Shown: piece after piece, positions 28,226 to 36,779 of the stretch | Position numbering within the stretch: the first letter of the stretch is position 1 | Layout: each line of letters starts with the position of its first letter | NCBI GenBank assembly: GCA_902462295.1 | Contig: CABQAZ010000002.1 | Coordinates: forward strand, 1-64,000 | Length of the DNA: 64,000 nt | Source of the DNA: an uncultured Clostridium sp. | GTDB lineage: Bacteria > Bacillota > Clostridia > TANB77 > CAG-508 | Direction: 5' to 3' | Translations under genes and position numbers: made by a program | The notes under the pieces: generated by a model | What the model was told of the DNA's origin: nothing | Databases searched by the model: none | Seen by the model: only the letters and a program-made list of their open reading frames with translations

Positions 28226-30073
28226 ATGTGTGGAATTGTTGGATTTGTAAATTATAAACAAGACCTTTTAAGAAATAGAAGTATTCTAATTAATATGAAT
28301 AATTCTATTTCTAGACGTGGACCAGATGAAGAGGGGTATTATTTGAAAAATCACGTTGCTTTTGGACATAAAAGATTAATTGTTCTAGACCCTGATGGTG
28401 GAAAACAACCTATGCTTGCAAATGCAAAAAATGCTCAATATGCAATTATATATAATGGGCAAATTTATAATACTAAAGAATTAAAGAATACTTTAGAAGA
28501 AAACGGCTTTTCATTTGATAGTCATTGTGATACAGAAATATTATTAAAAAGTTATATATATTATGGTAAAGATGTTGTACATCATTTAAATGGTATTTTT
28601 GCTTTTGCTATTTGGGATTCTCAAAAAGAAGAATTATTTATGGCAAGAGACCATTTTGGTGTAAAACCTTTATTTTACACAATGCAAAACAATTCTTTTA
28701 TATTTGCTTCTGAAATTAAAGCTCTATTCCAATATCCTGGTGTTCAAAAAATCTTGGATTCTCAAGGTATTTCAGAGTTATTTGGAATTGGGCCAGCACA
28801 TACACCTGGAACTACTATCTTTAATAATATATTTGAATTAAAGCCTGCACATTTTGCGATTTTTAACCGTTCTGGTTTACATTTTGAAAGATATTGGAAA
28901 TTAAAAAGTGAACCTCATACAGAAAATTTTGCTCAAACATGTGACCATCTTGAGTTTCTTTTAAAAGATTCTATAACAAGACAATTAATTTCTGATGTTC
29001 CTTTATGTACATTTTTATCAGGTGGCTTAGATTCTAGTATAATTACAAAATATGCAGCAGATTATTGTTTTGAAAATAATTTGCCACCACTTGATACTTA
29101 CTCTATAGATTATGTTGATAATGACAAAAATTTTATAAAAAGTGATTTCCAACCTAATTCTGATAATTATTATATTAATTTAATGGTTAATACATTGCAT
29201 ACTAATCACCATTCAATAGTAATTGATACACCTGAACTTGCAGAATATTTAGAAGATTCCATGATTGCTCGTGATATGCCTGGTATGGCTGATATTGATT
29301 CTTCTCTTTTACTATTTTGCAAATATGTAAAACCTACTGCAACTGTTTCTCTTTCAGGCGAATGTGCTGATGAAATTTTTGGTGGATATCCATGGTTTTT
29401 CCGTGATGATGCTCTTAATAGTGGTACTTTTCCTTGGTCTATTGCACTTGATGAACGTCAAACTTTGCTTCATCCAAATATTGCAAAAAAAATTAGCTTA
29501 AAAGATTATATTGATTTTAGATATAATGAAAGTCTTGACCAAGTAGATATCCTTGATAGTGATTCTTTAGAAACTGCTGAAAAAAGAAAGATTTCTTATC
29601 TTACTTTGAATTGGTTTATGCAGACTCTTCTTGATAGGTCTGATAGAATGTCTATGTATAATGGACTTGAACTTCGTGTTCCATTTTGTGATTATCGATT
29701 GGCTCAATATGTATGGAATATTCCTTGGGAAATTAAAGCTATTAATGGACGTGAAAAAGGCTTACTTCGTTATATTTCTCGTAAGTTCTTACCTCCTGAA
29801 ATTGTAGATAGAAAAAAGAGTCCTTATCCTAAGACTCATAACCCTACTTACCTTGCTAAAGTTAAGGCAATGCTTACTAAAATTATGGCTGATTCACATG
29901 CACCTATTAATTATCTTTTAAATAGAGATTATATTCTAAATATATTGGAGACTGACGGAAAAGCTTTTTCTCGCCCTTGGTTTGGTCAACTTATGACTGG
30001 TCCTCAACTTATGGCTTATTTGTGTCAGGTTAATATGTGGCTTGAAAAGTATAAACCTAAAATTGAGATTTAA
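28226..30073 (+). CDS. asnB: Asparagine synthase (glutamine-hydrolysing)
   Basis: 615 residues. Nucleophile Cys2 (MCGIVGF) starts the class II glutamine amidotransferase domain with RRGPDEEG (about 31-38) and YNGQIYN. The synthetase domain has the PP-loop FLSGGLDSS (about 265-273), the ATP/Asp site SLSGECADEIFGGYPW and DRSDRMSMYNGLELRVPFCD. It makes Asn from Asp, Gln and ATP. GGAGG is 8 nt before the ATG. A structured, terminator-ended 3' region follows (30095-30226). Confidence 0.94.
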   Translation: MCGIVGFVNYKQDLLRNRSILINMNNSISRRGPDEEGYYLKNHVAFGHKRLIVLDPDGGKQPMLANAKNAQYAIIYNGQIYNTKELKNTLEENGFSFDSHCDTEILLKSYIYYGKDVVHHLNGIFAFAIWDSQKEELFMARDHFGVKPLFYTMQNNSFIFASEIKALFQYPGVQKILDSQGISELFGIGPAHTPGTTIFNNIFELKPAHFAIFNRSGLHFERYWKLKSEPHTENFAQTCDHLEFLLKDSITRQLISDVPLCTFLSGGLDSSIITKYAADYCFENNLPPLDTYSIDYVDNDKNFIKSDFQPNSDNYYINLMVNTLHTNHHSIVIDTPELAEYLEDSMIARDMPGMADIDSSLLLFCKYVKPTATVSLSGECADEIFGGYPWFFRDDALNSGTFPWSIALDERQTLLHPNIAKKISLKDYIDFRYNESLDQVDILDSDSLETAEKRKISYLTLNWFMQTLLDRSDRMSMYNGLELRVPFCDYRLAQYVWNIPWEIKAINGREKGLLRYISRKFLPPEIVDRKKSPYPKTHNPTYLAKVKAMLTKIMADSHAPINYLLNRDYILNILETDGKAFSRPWFGQLMTGPQLMAYLCQVNMWLEKYKPKIEI

Positions 30074-30094
30074 TGAAAATAGAAGTTCTGTATT

Positions 30095-30226
30095 GAACTA
30101 TACTCCAAAAAGTAGAGTTCATTTAAGTAGGCTACAGAAAAAGTAGTCTACTTTTCAGAGTGTTGACAAAGTATAGAAAAATTTGTTAGCACTCTGAGGA
30201 ATTTTAAAAGTAAAATTCCTCTTTTT
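30095..30226 (+). ncRNA. Four-hairpin structured RNA or 3'UTR downstream of asnB
   Basis: Stems at 30095-30120, 30125-30153 (AAGTAGGCTAC/GTAGTCTACTT), 30156-30196 (CAGAGTGTTGACAAA/TTTGTTAGCACTCTG) and 30196-30221 (GAGGAATTTTA/TAAAATTCCTC) followed by TTTTTG. The non-Watson-Crick pairs in the second and third stems are G-U only when read on the plus strand, which favours an RNA on this strand. The last stem is a terminator. No known family recognised. Confidence 0.45.
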
Positions 30227-30257
30227 GTTTAAATATCAATCGAGACATTTTTGGTAC

Positions 30258-33200
30258 TTATCTATCACCATTCTCATTTGTTGTTTCTCTCATTTGTTTT
30301 CTTAATTCATCTAATCCAACTTCTTTTTCTCTTCCTTGCATTCTAATAAGCTCTTGAGTCTTTCTTAAAAAGTCCTCTATTTTTTTCTTTTCTTGTATTA
30401 ATTCAGGCATATTAGGAATTATTTCTAAATCCAACATTTGTATATTTCCATCTTCATCCCAGTCTCTTGTTTCTACCTCTTCTCCATTATCTAAGTACAC
30501 TAATCCTTTTCCATCTTTATATTCTATTTCTTCTCCATCCGTAGTTTTCAAACTTATGCACCCTTTTTGTGCCATTCTTATTATATTTACTAGTGATGTA
30601 TCTGCTGTAGCATTGCATATTATTTGTTTGTCTTCTTCTCCTGCTTGTATTAATAAATTATACATTTCATTTGCTGATTCTGCAACTGCTAATTTAGGAT
30701 TGCTCTTTATATTTTCATTATTTATATTTTGTTTTTGAGCATTAACGCCTCCTATTACTGCTAAATCTGATATTACTATAGAACTATCATCTTCTCCATA
30801 TATTAAATACCAATCATTATTACTTCCTATTTTTATATTCGCATTATCTATTCCATATTCGTATTCAATATCTTCTACAGTTTGCACATCTTCATTATTC
30901 ATTATTTGTTGTTCTTCTCTATATACAGCTTTTTCTATTTGCTTAAGTATTTCAATTTTTTCTTCTGTAATTTCATTATTCGTTAAATCTTGTACTTTCC
31001 CTACTTTTCCATACCATAATGGCACATCTGTAGTTTTCACTTCTATTTTAGTATTAGTTTCTCTCTCATGTATTTGTTTTAATTCGTTTTCATCCATATT
31101 AGCTAGAACAACTGGTGTACCATCTGAACCATTAGGTGCATGTCCTCCTGCTGAATCTATCCAAGCTTCTCCTTTTTGTCCATTCATTCCATTATAAGTA
31201 TAATATGCTTCATCTGGCACTACTATTGGTGCTTGTTGCAATTCCTCTAAACCTTCTAAGTCATTATATCCAGTTCCTGCTATTACTTCTTTTAAAACTA
31301 ATCTATCGTATTGTTCCTGTGTTATTTTTGGTTTTTTTAATAATTTACCTAAAAACTTTTTATCTTTTTCTATTGCTTGTTTTCCTGCCTGTTTATAAAT
31401 CTCTAATATTTGTGCTTGTTCTTCATTTGATAATGTATCAAGTATATCATTATTAATTTCAATATTATCAAATGTCAATCTATCATATGCCCCATCGCTT
31501 CCCTTTTGTCTTATTGTTAATGATTGTCCTATTATATTTTTAACTTGTCCATTTTCATCAAGTTCCTCTACTACAAATATTCCTCCATTTTCTTCTATAG
31601 CACCTAATAACATTGAACCCTCTCCAACATCTCCGAATTTTTGGCAACATGTTGTTATATTTCCTGCAAATAAATTTAAAACATCATCTGGTTCTAACAT
31701 TCTTCCTCTATATTTTGTTGTATTAACTGATATTGGTGGTATTGTGGTTCTTTCTCTCTTTTTAGTTATATCAAATACTTTTTGGACATGTGCAAATTCT
31801 TCTTCTGTTACTATCTGCCCTACACTCTTTGATAATTTAGCTAATTCCTCATCACCCGGTCTTTGATTTTCATATTGTCTGCTTGACATATATCCTATTA
31901 TTCCATCTAATGTTAATTCTCCTTTTTTATATACATTTTTTAATTCTGGTGAATTTATTATTAGTTCAAAATTATTATGTATCTGACCAAATCTCTCATA
32001 ATATTTAGGGTTTTCTAAAAATTCTTTTCTATGTTTTTTAAAAAATTCTTTAAAATTTTCTGAATATGGTTCATGAACAGTTCCAAACATATCATGAATT
32101 TGCTGATATGTTACTATTTCTGGTAAATCTTTGCTTGCCAATAATTCGTATGCTTTTTCTCTTTCTATTCCTTCTTTAGGTACTGATATTGAACTTGTCT
32201 GTACATCTATTGTTTTTACTGCTCTTTCTTCTAATAGCTTATTTAACTGTTCAATTTCGTCTTTTGAAAAATTTTCTGGCAAATCATCAAATGTATATCC
32301 TATTTGTTTTAATGTTTGATTTAACTTATATTTCCAAGCTCCTCCTATTTCTTCTCTTGTATTTTTTAATGCATCTAAACAAGAATGATTTATTGTTTCA
32401 AAAAATTCTTTATTTTTTGCCAATCCTAGTACACTATCAACAATTTCTTGTTTATTTTGTCTTATATATGGTGCTCCTGCATTTTGTAGTTTTTCTTCTA
32501 GTCTTTCTTGCAATACGTCTAATTCGATTTTTCCATTTTCTTTAAATATACTTTCTATTGTAGAATTTATCATTGCTTTTATAGGATTTATCTGCATTGG
32601 TACTATTTGTCTACTTAAAGTTTCTTCTATTTGTGCTTCAACTTTATATAAACTTTCTCTTATTAATTTTTTATTTGCATTCTTTTCTAATTCTTGTATC
32701 TTGTCTAACATTGATTCAGAAATTTCTATGTCTTGTTGTTTTATTATCTTTGATACTAATTCTGTTAATGTTCCATTATATCCTTCTTCTAGATTTTCAT
32801 TTATTCCTTTAAATATTCTTTTTTCTATACTATTTTTTTCTTCCTTATCATTAACACTTTTTATTTGTTGTAGTTGTTTTAATATTTTTAATGTTATCCC
32901 TAAATCTCCATTTATCTTAAATTTTGTATCATATAATTCTTGAAACGCCTCATCTTTTTCTAATGTATATTCTTTTATCTCTTCTTCTGTTAAATTAGGC
33001 AATTCTACCATTTTTTCTATTTCTTCTATTCCTATTGTATTTATCATTTTTTTATAAAATATACCCATTTGACTTTCATCATAATCTTGACTACTTATTT
33101 TGAAATTTGCTTTATTTTCTATTCTTTGTATATCTTCAAAATCATCTTGAAATAGAATTTTTTGAGCCATTTTATGTTTTTCTTCATCATCACAGAAACT

Positions 33201-34016
33201 ACTTTGTACTGCTTTATAAACTAATTCATATAATTCACTTGAGGCACTATCTGGAATTTCTATATTTGTCAAACTAGTACAGCCTGCAAATGCTCTCCAT
33301 CCTATTTCTGTTACTCCTTCTGGAATTTTTATATTTGTTAAACTAGTACAGTCTGCAAATGCTCTCCATCCTATTTCTGTTACTCCTTCTGGAATTTTTA
33401 TATTTGTTAAACTAGTACAGTCTGCAAATGCTCTCCATCCTATTTCTGTTACTCCTTCTGGAATTTTTATATTTGTTAAACTAGTACATCCATCAAATAC
33501 TTTTGCTCCTATATACTCTACACTTTCTGGAATTTTTATATTTGTTAAACTAGTACATCCAACAAATGCTTCACTATATATTCCTGTTACTCCTTCTGGA
33601 ATTTCTATATTTGTCAAACTATTACAGTCAGTAAATGCATAATCTTCTATTTTCGTTACTCCCTCTGGAATTTTTATATTTGTTAAACTAGTACATCCAT
33701 CAAATGCTCTTGTTCCTATACATTCTACACTTTTTGGAATTTTTATATTTGTTAAACTAGTACATCCTGCAAATGCTCCACCCCCTATATACTCTACACT
33801 TTTTGGGATTTTTATATCAGTTAAATTAGTACAGTTTTCAAATACATTCCATCCTATAGATTTTACTCCTTCTGGAATTTCTATATTTGTTAAACTAGTA
33901 CATCCAGAAAATACACTCCCTCCTATTTTTGTTACTCCTTCTGGAATTTTAACTGTTCCATTTACTATATCTGTTTCTTCCACTTCTATTAATATTCCCG
34001 AATCATCAATTATCAT
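30258..34016 (-). CDS. Giant BspA-type leucine-rich repeat protein with unknown C-terminal domains
   Basis: 1252 residues. Residues about 20-265 are ten to eleven 23-residue LRR_5 (BspA-like) units of the form CTSLTNIKIPEGVTEIGWRAFAD. The remaining 980 residues are helical and charged (about 280-740), then a mixed domain with GNITTCCQKFGDVGEGSMLLGAIEENGGIFVVEE (about 800) and GEAWIDSAGGHAPNGSDGTPVVLANM (about 990). There is no signal peptide, membrane helix or cell-wall anchor, unlike surface BspA proteins, so it may act inside the cell. Three of the repeats are almost identical in DNA. It is 33 nt downstream of the ALDH-like gene and probably in its operon. The GNITTCC region could be enzymatic; I cannot name it. 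Confidence 0.75.
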   Translation of the reverse strand: MIIDDSGILIEVEETDIVNGTVKIPEGVTKIGGSVFSGCTSLTNIEIPEGVKSIGWNVFENCTNLTDIKIPKSVEYIGGGAFAGCTSLTNIKIPKSVECIGTRAFDGCTSLTNIKIPEGVTKIEDYAFTDCNSLTNIEIPEGVTGIYSEAFVGCTSLTNIKIPESVEYIGAKVFDGCTSLTNIKIPEGVTEIGWRAFADCTSLTNIKIPEGVTEIGWRAFADCTSLTNIKIPEGVTEIGWRAFAGCTSLTNIEIPDSASSELYELVYKAVQSSFCDDEEKHKMAQKILFQDDFEDIQRIENKANFKISSQDYDESQMGIFYKKMINTIGIEEIEKMVELPNLTEEEIKEYTLEKDEAFQELYDTKFKINGDLGITLKILKQLQQIKSVNDKEEKNSIEKRIFKGINENLEEGYNGTLTELVSKIIKQQDIEISESMLDKIQELEKNANKKLIRESLYKVEAQIEETLSRQIVPMQINPIKAMINSTIESIFKENGKIELDVLQERLEEKLQNAGAPYIRQNKQEIVDSVLGLAKNKEFFETINHSCLDALKNTREEIGGAWKYKLNQTLKQIGYTFDDLPENFSKDEIEQLNKLLEERAVKTIDVQTSSISVPKEGIEREKAYELLASKDLPEIVTYQQIHDMFGTVHEPYSENFKEFFKKHRKEFLENPKYYERFGQIHNNFELIINSPELKNVYKKGELTLDGIIGYMSSRQYENQRPGDEELAKLSKSVGQIVTEEEFAHVQKVFDITKKRERTTIPPISVNTTKYRGRMLEPDDVLNLFAGNITTCCQKFGDVGEGSMLLGAIEENGGIFVVEELDENGQVKNIIGQSLTIRQKGSDGAYDRLTFDNIEINNDILDTLSNEEQAQILEIYKQAGKQAIEKDKKFLGKLLKKPKITQEQYDRLVLKEVIAGTGYNDLEGLEELQQAPIVVPDEAYYTYNGMNGQKGEAWIDSAGGHAPNGSDGTPVVLANMDENELKQIHERETNTKIEVKTTDVPLWYGKVGKVQDLTNNEITEEKIEILKQIEKAVYREEQQIMNNEDVQTVEDIEYEYGIDNANIKIGSNNDWYLIYGEDDSSIVISDLAVIGGVNAQKQNINNENIKSNPKLAVAESANEMYNLLIQAGEEDKQIICNATADTSLVNIIRMAQKGCISLKTTDGEEIEYKDGKGLVYLDNGEEVETRDWDEDGNIQMLDLEIIPNMPELIQEKKKIEDFLRKTQELIRMQGREKEVGLDELRKQMRETTNENGDR

Positions 34017-34049
34017 TTTTATTTCTCTCCATTTAATAATTATTTATAA

Positions 34050-35057
34050 TTATTTTTTAAAAATTCTTCTAAAAAATCGCTTTATTTTTTCAAATATTCC
34101 TTCATTAACTTTAACAAGTGACAACTCACTTGTTTCTTCTGTCGATTGTTTTTCAACTTCTTTTTTTATTTCTTCCATTAATTCTCTTGGAATTGGAAGT
34201 ATTATTTTTTTATATTCATACATTTCATTTGCTGTTTTTTTAATATCTTCTACATTTTGCAAGCTTGTATTTACCATTACATTTTTACTATGTACTAAAT
34301 TAATAAATTTATATGCCATTTGTGAATTTTTTGTATATATTACTGCCCCTTGGCTATATGTTGTATTTATTTTTTCGATTACTTCTTCTATATTTCCATA
34401 TACTATTTCTCCATCAGTATTATCTCTTTTAGCATTTTCCTCTAATTCATTATCTTCTATATAAATATATTTTTGTTCGCTTTCCTCTTTATTATCATAT
34501 CTATTCTCAATTAATGTTTTTCCTGTCTCATCATATGTATAAATTACTTTATCAAAATATTTATAAAAACATTCTTCATATGGCAAAATCATTATTAAAT
34601 TCTGATCTATTCCAAATTTTTTTAATGCTTCTTTAAAAATTTCTAAAATTAAAAATTTAACACTTTGTTCGTCATACTCTACATCTGAAATTGCTATACT
34701 ATTTCTTGATTTAATGGCTTTTATAAAATATTTAATTACTTCTATTGTATCAAATGCTTCCACTGCAATTACTCCAATAGGCATAAGTAACATTGTTGAT
34801 ATAAATTTATCTTTATTTATATACATTCTTCTATAATCTTTATATTTTATTTTTTTCTTTATTTCTTTATCTACTGCATTTTTTATTTCTTCATATTTAT
34901 ACTTCTCTTTTTTTAATTTTATCAATTCTTCTATTTCACTTTTATTTGCTATTATTCTTTCTTGTATGTATTTTAAAAGATTTTCTGTAATTTCATAGCT
35001 ATTATTTAATCTGTAATTATTTGTAGCTTTTCTCAATTTTGATATATCATTTATCAT
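34050..35057 (-). CDS. Degenerate aldehyde dehydrogenase/ProA-like protein
   Basis: About 335 residues. PIGVIAVEAFDT, an Ile/Val-rich Rossmann-like stretch AIKSRNSIAISDVEYDEQSVKFLILEIFKEALKKFGIDQNLIMILP, and QGAVIYTKNSQMAYKFINLVHSKNVMVNTSLQNVE follow the pattern of glutamate-semialdehyde dehydrogenase (ProA) and other ALDH-fold proteins. A clear catalytic Cys motif is missing, and the middle holds an acidic insert. The C-terminus ends in a basic tail (FEKIKRFFRRIFKK) that could bind a membrane or nucleic acid. Start set at the ATG at 35057 (GAGGTGGAG upstream). It shares a transcript with the LRR giant. Confidence 0.45.
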   Translation of the reverse strand: MINDISKLRKATNNYRLNNSYEITENLLKYIQERIIANKSEIEELIKLKKEKYKYEEIKNAVDKEIKKKIKYKDYRRMYINKDKFISTMLLMPIGVIAVEAFDTIEVIKYFIKAIKSRNSIAISDVEYDEQSVKFLILEIFKEALKKFGIDQNLIMILPYEECFYKYFDKVIYTYDETGKTLIENRYDNKEESEQKYIYIEDNELEENAKRDNTDGEIVYGNIEEVIEKINTTYSQGAVIYTKNSQMAYKFINLVHSKNVMVNTSLQNVEDIKKTANEMYEYKKIILPIPRELMEEIKKEVEKQSTEETSELSLVKVNEGIFEKIKRFFRRIFKK

Positions 35058-35184
35058 ATCTCTCCACCTCACATTATTAACTTTTTTATTATATCAAACT
35101 AATATTTTTTTATCTATAATTCTCATTTATGTAATGTAAACTTAATAATTTCGTAACATTAATGTAATATTTTATAATTAAAGA

Positions 35185-35360
35185 TATTTTTAATACCGAG
35201 CCTGGAGCTCCCTTATACTCCTATGTTTGATTGTGAAAAGTATGGTAGCTTAATGAAACCTGTATATTTCATCTGATATACTAGTATTGAATATAAATAC
35301 GATGGCAATTAATTTTATTTACATATTTTACTATTCGACCTTATTTTAATAAGGTTTTTT
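35185..35360 (+). ncRNA. Candidate structured non-coding RNA
   Basis: A gene-free stretch of almost 400 nt has TATAAT at 35173-35178 and ends in a terminator (ACCTTATT/AATAAGGT plus TTTTTT, 35338-35360). Between them GAGCC near 35199 can pair with GGC near 35305, enclosing AGCT..ATACT/AGTAT..AGCT (about 35209-35256) and GTATAT/ATATAC. The GC content of GAGCCTGGAGCTCCC stands out in this AT-rich DNA. Length about 175 nt. I could not match it to 6S, tmRNA, RNase P or SRP RNA. Confidence 0.4.
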
Positions 35361-35399
35361 GTCGTTGCTTTTCTTTTTTTGTTGTATATACAAATATAA

Positions 35400-35424
35400 A
35401 AAGGTCGCAAATTGCGACCTCTTT
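35400..35424 (-). terminator. Terminator of the 35457 gene
   Basis: AGGTCGCAA/TTGCGACCT palindrome; the minus strand continues TTTTTATATTTG. Confidence 0.75.
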
Positions 35425-35456
35425 ATATTTGTTCTTATTACAATAAAATAACTTAT

Positions 35457-36158
35457 TTAAATTAACTCAATTGTAAATTTTCTTAGCCTTTCATCAACAT
35501 CAACTACTTCAAAATTCTCAGAATAAAAGTCCTTTCTTAAACTCTCAAAAAAAGATTTTATGAAATCATTTTCGTACTTTTTGTACCAGTCAGATAATAC
35601 ACAGTTCCAATCAGTGTGTCCTACAATAATTCTATTATTAAAATAATAGTCCTTTGTTATAGCAACTCTTTCATTATTTTGTTTTATTAAAAAACGCCCA
35701 TCAGGTTCCATGTAATGATAAGGCACTCTTCCTACACAATACTTACAAGGCCAAATTCTAAACTCATTTATTATATTTTTGCCTAATCTTATTTCATTTT
35801 TTTCAACATAACTCATGAATTCTAAAATCAAATAATTAACTTGTTCTTTGATATATAATGATGTATCATAACAAAGTTCATCAATTCTACTTTTGATTGG
35901 TAAATATTCTTTTTTGCATTTTTCTATCTTCTCCTCAATTCTTTTAATGTTATATTTAGATTCCTTACTCTCTTGATACAATTCCTTATAGATTTTCTTT
36001 GCAACTTCTGACTTTCTACCCTCAGACTGAATTAACCTCTGCTCTATTTGTTGCAGACTTCTCATTTCACTCTCTTTTTTATCATTCTCCTTTTCTATTT
36101 CATTTTCTAGTTGCTTTTGTTCTTTCCGTAATTTTTCTAGTTCTTCTTTAATTGACAT
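35457..36158 (-). CDS. Coiled-coil protein of unknown function
   Basis: 233 residues. Residues 1-95 form a long Glu/Lys/Gln coiled coil (EELEKLRKEQKQLENEIEKE…). The C-terminal 130 residues are globular and aromatic-rich, with WPCKYCVGRVPYHYMEPDGRFLI and GHTDWNCVLSDWYKKYENDF. No signal or membrane segment. AGGAGG 7 nt upstream of the ATG; promoter TTGACA…TATACT further upstream (about 36196-36226). Stand-alone gene with its own terminator; I do not recognise it. Confidence 0.6.
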   Translation of the reverse strand: MSIKEELEKLRKEQKQLENEIEKENDKKESEMRSLQQIEQRLIQSEGRKSEVAKKIYKELYQESKESKYNIKRIEEKIEKCKKEYLPIKSRIDELCYDTSLYIKEQVNYLILEFMSYVEKNEIRLGKNIINEFRIWPCKYCVGRVPYHYMEPDGRFLIKQNNERVAITKDYYFNNRIIVGHTDWNCVLSDWYKKYENDFIKSFFESLRKDFYSENFEVVDVDERLRKFTIELI

Positions 36159-36289
36159 AATAGGCCTCCTATTTATTTACATATCTTTAAGCTACACTAG
36201 TAGTATATCATTCGCATCACAGGAATGTCAACATATTACCTTTTATTTTAGTAATCACATATTTTTTCGTTATTTTTAATTTCCATATA

Positions 36290-36318
36290 TTGACTTTATT
36301 TCCAATTTGTAGTAAAAT
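36290..36318 (+). promoter_or_regulatory. Promoter of the pyrophosphatase-like gene
   Basis: TTGACT (36290-36295), 17-nt spacer, TAAAAT (36313-36318). Confidence 0.6.
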
Positions 36319-36368
36319 TTGTATTGTATCAAAAAACAAAAGTTATCATTACTATAGGAGGTATTAGC

Positions 36369-36698
36369 ATGGATGTACGAAACTTTATAGGAAAATCAGT
36401 TGTGATTAAGATAAAACAGCCATTAGGCAGTAAACATCCCTACCAAAACATCACATATTTAACAAACTTTGGTTACATACCGGCAACAATAAGTGGATTA
36501 GGAAAAAATGTATATGCTTATGTCCTGGGAATTTTCGAACCAATCGAAGTTTTTGAAGGCACTTGTATTGCAATCATTCATCATTCATATAACAACAATG
36601 ATACACTTGTTGTTGCACCCTACGGAAAAAATTACAGTAATGCACAAATAAATGCATTAACTGAATTTCAGGAAGACTTTTTTGAAATAATTAGATAA
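36369..36698 (+). CDS. Inorganic pyrophosphatase-like protein
   Basis: 109 residues. GSKHPYQNITYLTNFGYIPATISGLGKNVYAYVLGIFEPIEVFEGTCIAIIHHSYNNNDTLVVAPYGKNYS follows a short Firmicute family related to soluble pyrophosphatase (family I), where GYIPGT and DAYVLG hold metal-binding acids. Here the usual GDGEExDAYV is GLGKNVYAYV, so several acidic ligands are missing and catalysis is doubtful. Start at 36369 (GGAGG 9 nt upstream). Stand-alone gene with its own promoter and terminator and a less AT-biased codon use, like several single genes in this window. Confidence 0.65.
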   Translation: MDVRNFIGKSVVIKIKQPLGSKHPYQNITYLTNFGYIPATISGLGKNVYAYVLGIFEPIEVFEGTCIAIIHHSYNNNDTLVVAPYGKNYSNAQINALTEFQEDFFEIIR

Positions 36699-36703
36699 CA
36701 AAA

Positions 36704-36725
36704 AGGGGCCTAACTAGGTCCCTTA
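36704..36725. terminator. Bidirectional terminator
   Basis: AGGGGCCTA/TAGGTCCCTT stem; T-rich on both sides, serving the pyrophosphatase-like gene and uvrA. Confidence 0.65.
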
Positions 36726-36779
36726 AATCTTATTTTTTATATTCAATAGAAGAAAAGAACCGACTTTAATTTGTCGATT

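Noticed and set aside
33280..33960. Short repeats resembling a CRISPR array
   Set aside because: The repeats are in-frame 69-bp units coding leucine-rich repeats; there are no unique spacers and no cas genes.
35185..35360. 6S RNA, SRP RNA or tmRNA
   Set aside because: No SRP core GGAAGCAG-type loop, no tRNA-like ends, and no recognisable 6S closing stem with central bubble; kept only as an unassigned RNA candidate.
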